Below, piece by piece: positions 63,969-64,000 of a DNA stretch of 64,000 nucleotides. The stretch covers positions 372,001-436,000 of the forward strand of contig NZ_CP196351.1 in NCBI RefSeq assembly GCF_051668705.1, in the 5' to 3' direction. Position 1 is the stretch's first letter; every line of letters begins with the position of its first letter. The position numbers and the translations under genes were made by a program. The DNA comes from Alterisphingorhabdus sp051668705 (lineage in GTDB: Bacteria; Pseudomonadota; Alphaproteobacteria; Sphingomonadales; Sphingomonadaceae). A model generated the notes under the pieces. The model was not told the origin of the DNA. It saw nothing but the letters and a program-made list of their open reading frames with translations, and made no database searches.

Positions 63969-64000
63969 GCCCGGGTAGCTCAGTTGGTAGAGCAAGCGAC
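63969..64000 (+). tRNA. 5' part of a tRNA gene, probably tRNA-Phe, cut by the window edge
   Basis: GCCCGGGTAGCTCAGTTGG followed by TAGAGCA gives a normal acceptor 5' strand (GCCCGGG), the U8-A9 and a full D arm (GCTC-AGTTGGTA-GAGC). The sequence up to GCAAGCGAC matches the start of alphaproteobacterial tRNA-Phe as I recall it. The anticodon lies outside the window, so identity is inferred. Confidence 0.75.

Overview
The window comes from an alphaproteobacterial chromosome, most likely Sphingomonadales. The reasons are the zeaxanthin-type carotenoid genes, MipA/OmpV and TonB-dependent outer-membrane proteins, a DUF2141 protein, aerobic-type cobaltochelatase genes cobS and cobT, and the order infA-maf-RNase E/G-like-yacG-tRNA(Phe) at the right edge. 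The taxonomic call is inference. Everything here was read by eye. Family calls rest on motifs I recognise, and start codons were chosen from ribosome binding sites (RBS) and family N-termini.

Layout. 1-6.7 kb: a cut-off gene, a degenerate nuclease-like protein, an acyl-CoA dehydrogenase, a Sua5-type tRNA-modification enzyme, aquaporin Z behind a long structured leader, a small lipoprotein, galU and msrA. 6.8-13.1 kb: an RND efflux pump with its adaptor, and a divergent lipoprotein. 13.1-17.4 kb: a carotenoid operon crtY-crtI-LOG-crtB. 17.4-21.4 kb: an AT-rich gap, a small orphan protein with its own terminator, a membrane protein with seven 135-bp repeats, a sterol-desaturase-family hydroxylase and DUF2141. 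21.4-28.0 kb: secreted and envelope proteins, a Tat-lipoprotein DUF917 protein whose RBS lies in a hairpin, and a GGDEF/EAL protein. 28.1-30.2 kb: a TPP riboswitch and thiC.

30.2-36.3 kb is the most accessory-looking part. Two restriction-modification systems, both visibly AT-rich, bracket two small secreted proteins and an ORF remnant. The first is a beta-class methyltransferase overlapping an unrecognised probable endonuclease. The second pairs a methyltransferase with a clear HindIII-type endonuclease, arranged tail to tail. A (CT)17 dinucleotide tract lies about 110 bp upstream of that endonuclease.

36.4-51.9 kb is mostly housekeeping or hypothetical: plsC-yaiI, GFA-blc, cspA, a three-gene DUF3429/COG3650/DUF427 operon with 4-bp overlaps, YbjN, a diguanylate cyclase, cobT, then a cobS operon that also carries a class IV aminotransferase and a sulfotransferase-like gene, followed by J-domain, bolA, cupin, hydrolase and DUF2332 genes. 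52-64 kb: hisG-hisD-nusB, a hydrolase, thiL, the membrane pyrophosphatase hppA, a TonB-dependent receptor with a low-complexity insert, and infA-maf-RNase E/G-like-yacG, ending inside a tRNA gene.

I do not see a demonstrably new multi-gene system. The best leads are the aqpZ leader RNA, the RBS-sequestering hairpin before the DUF917 gene, the dinucleotide tract before the HindIII-type endonuclease, the unclassified endonuclease of the first R-M pair, and the aminotransferase/sulfotransferase pair inside the cobaltochelatase operon.
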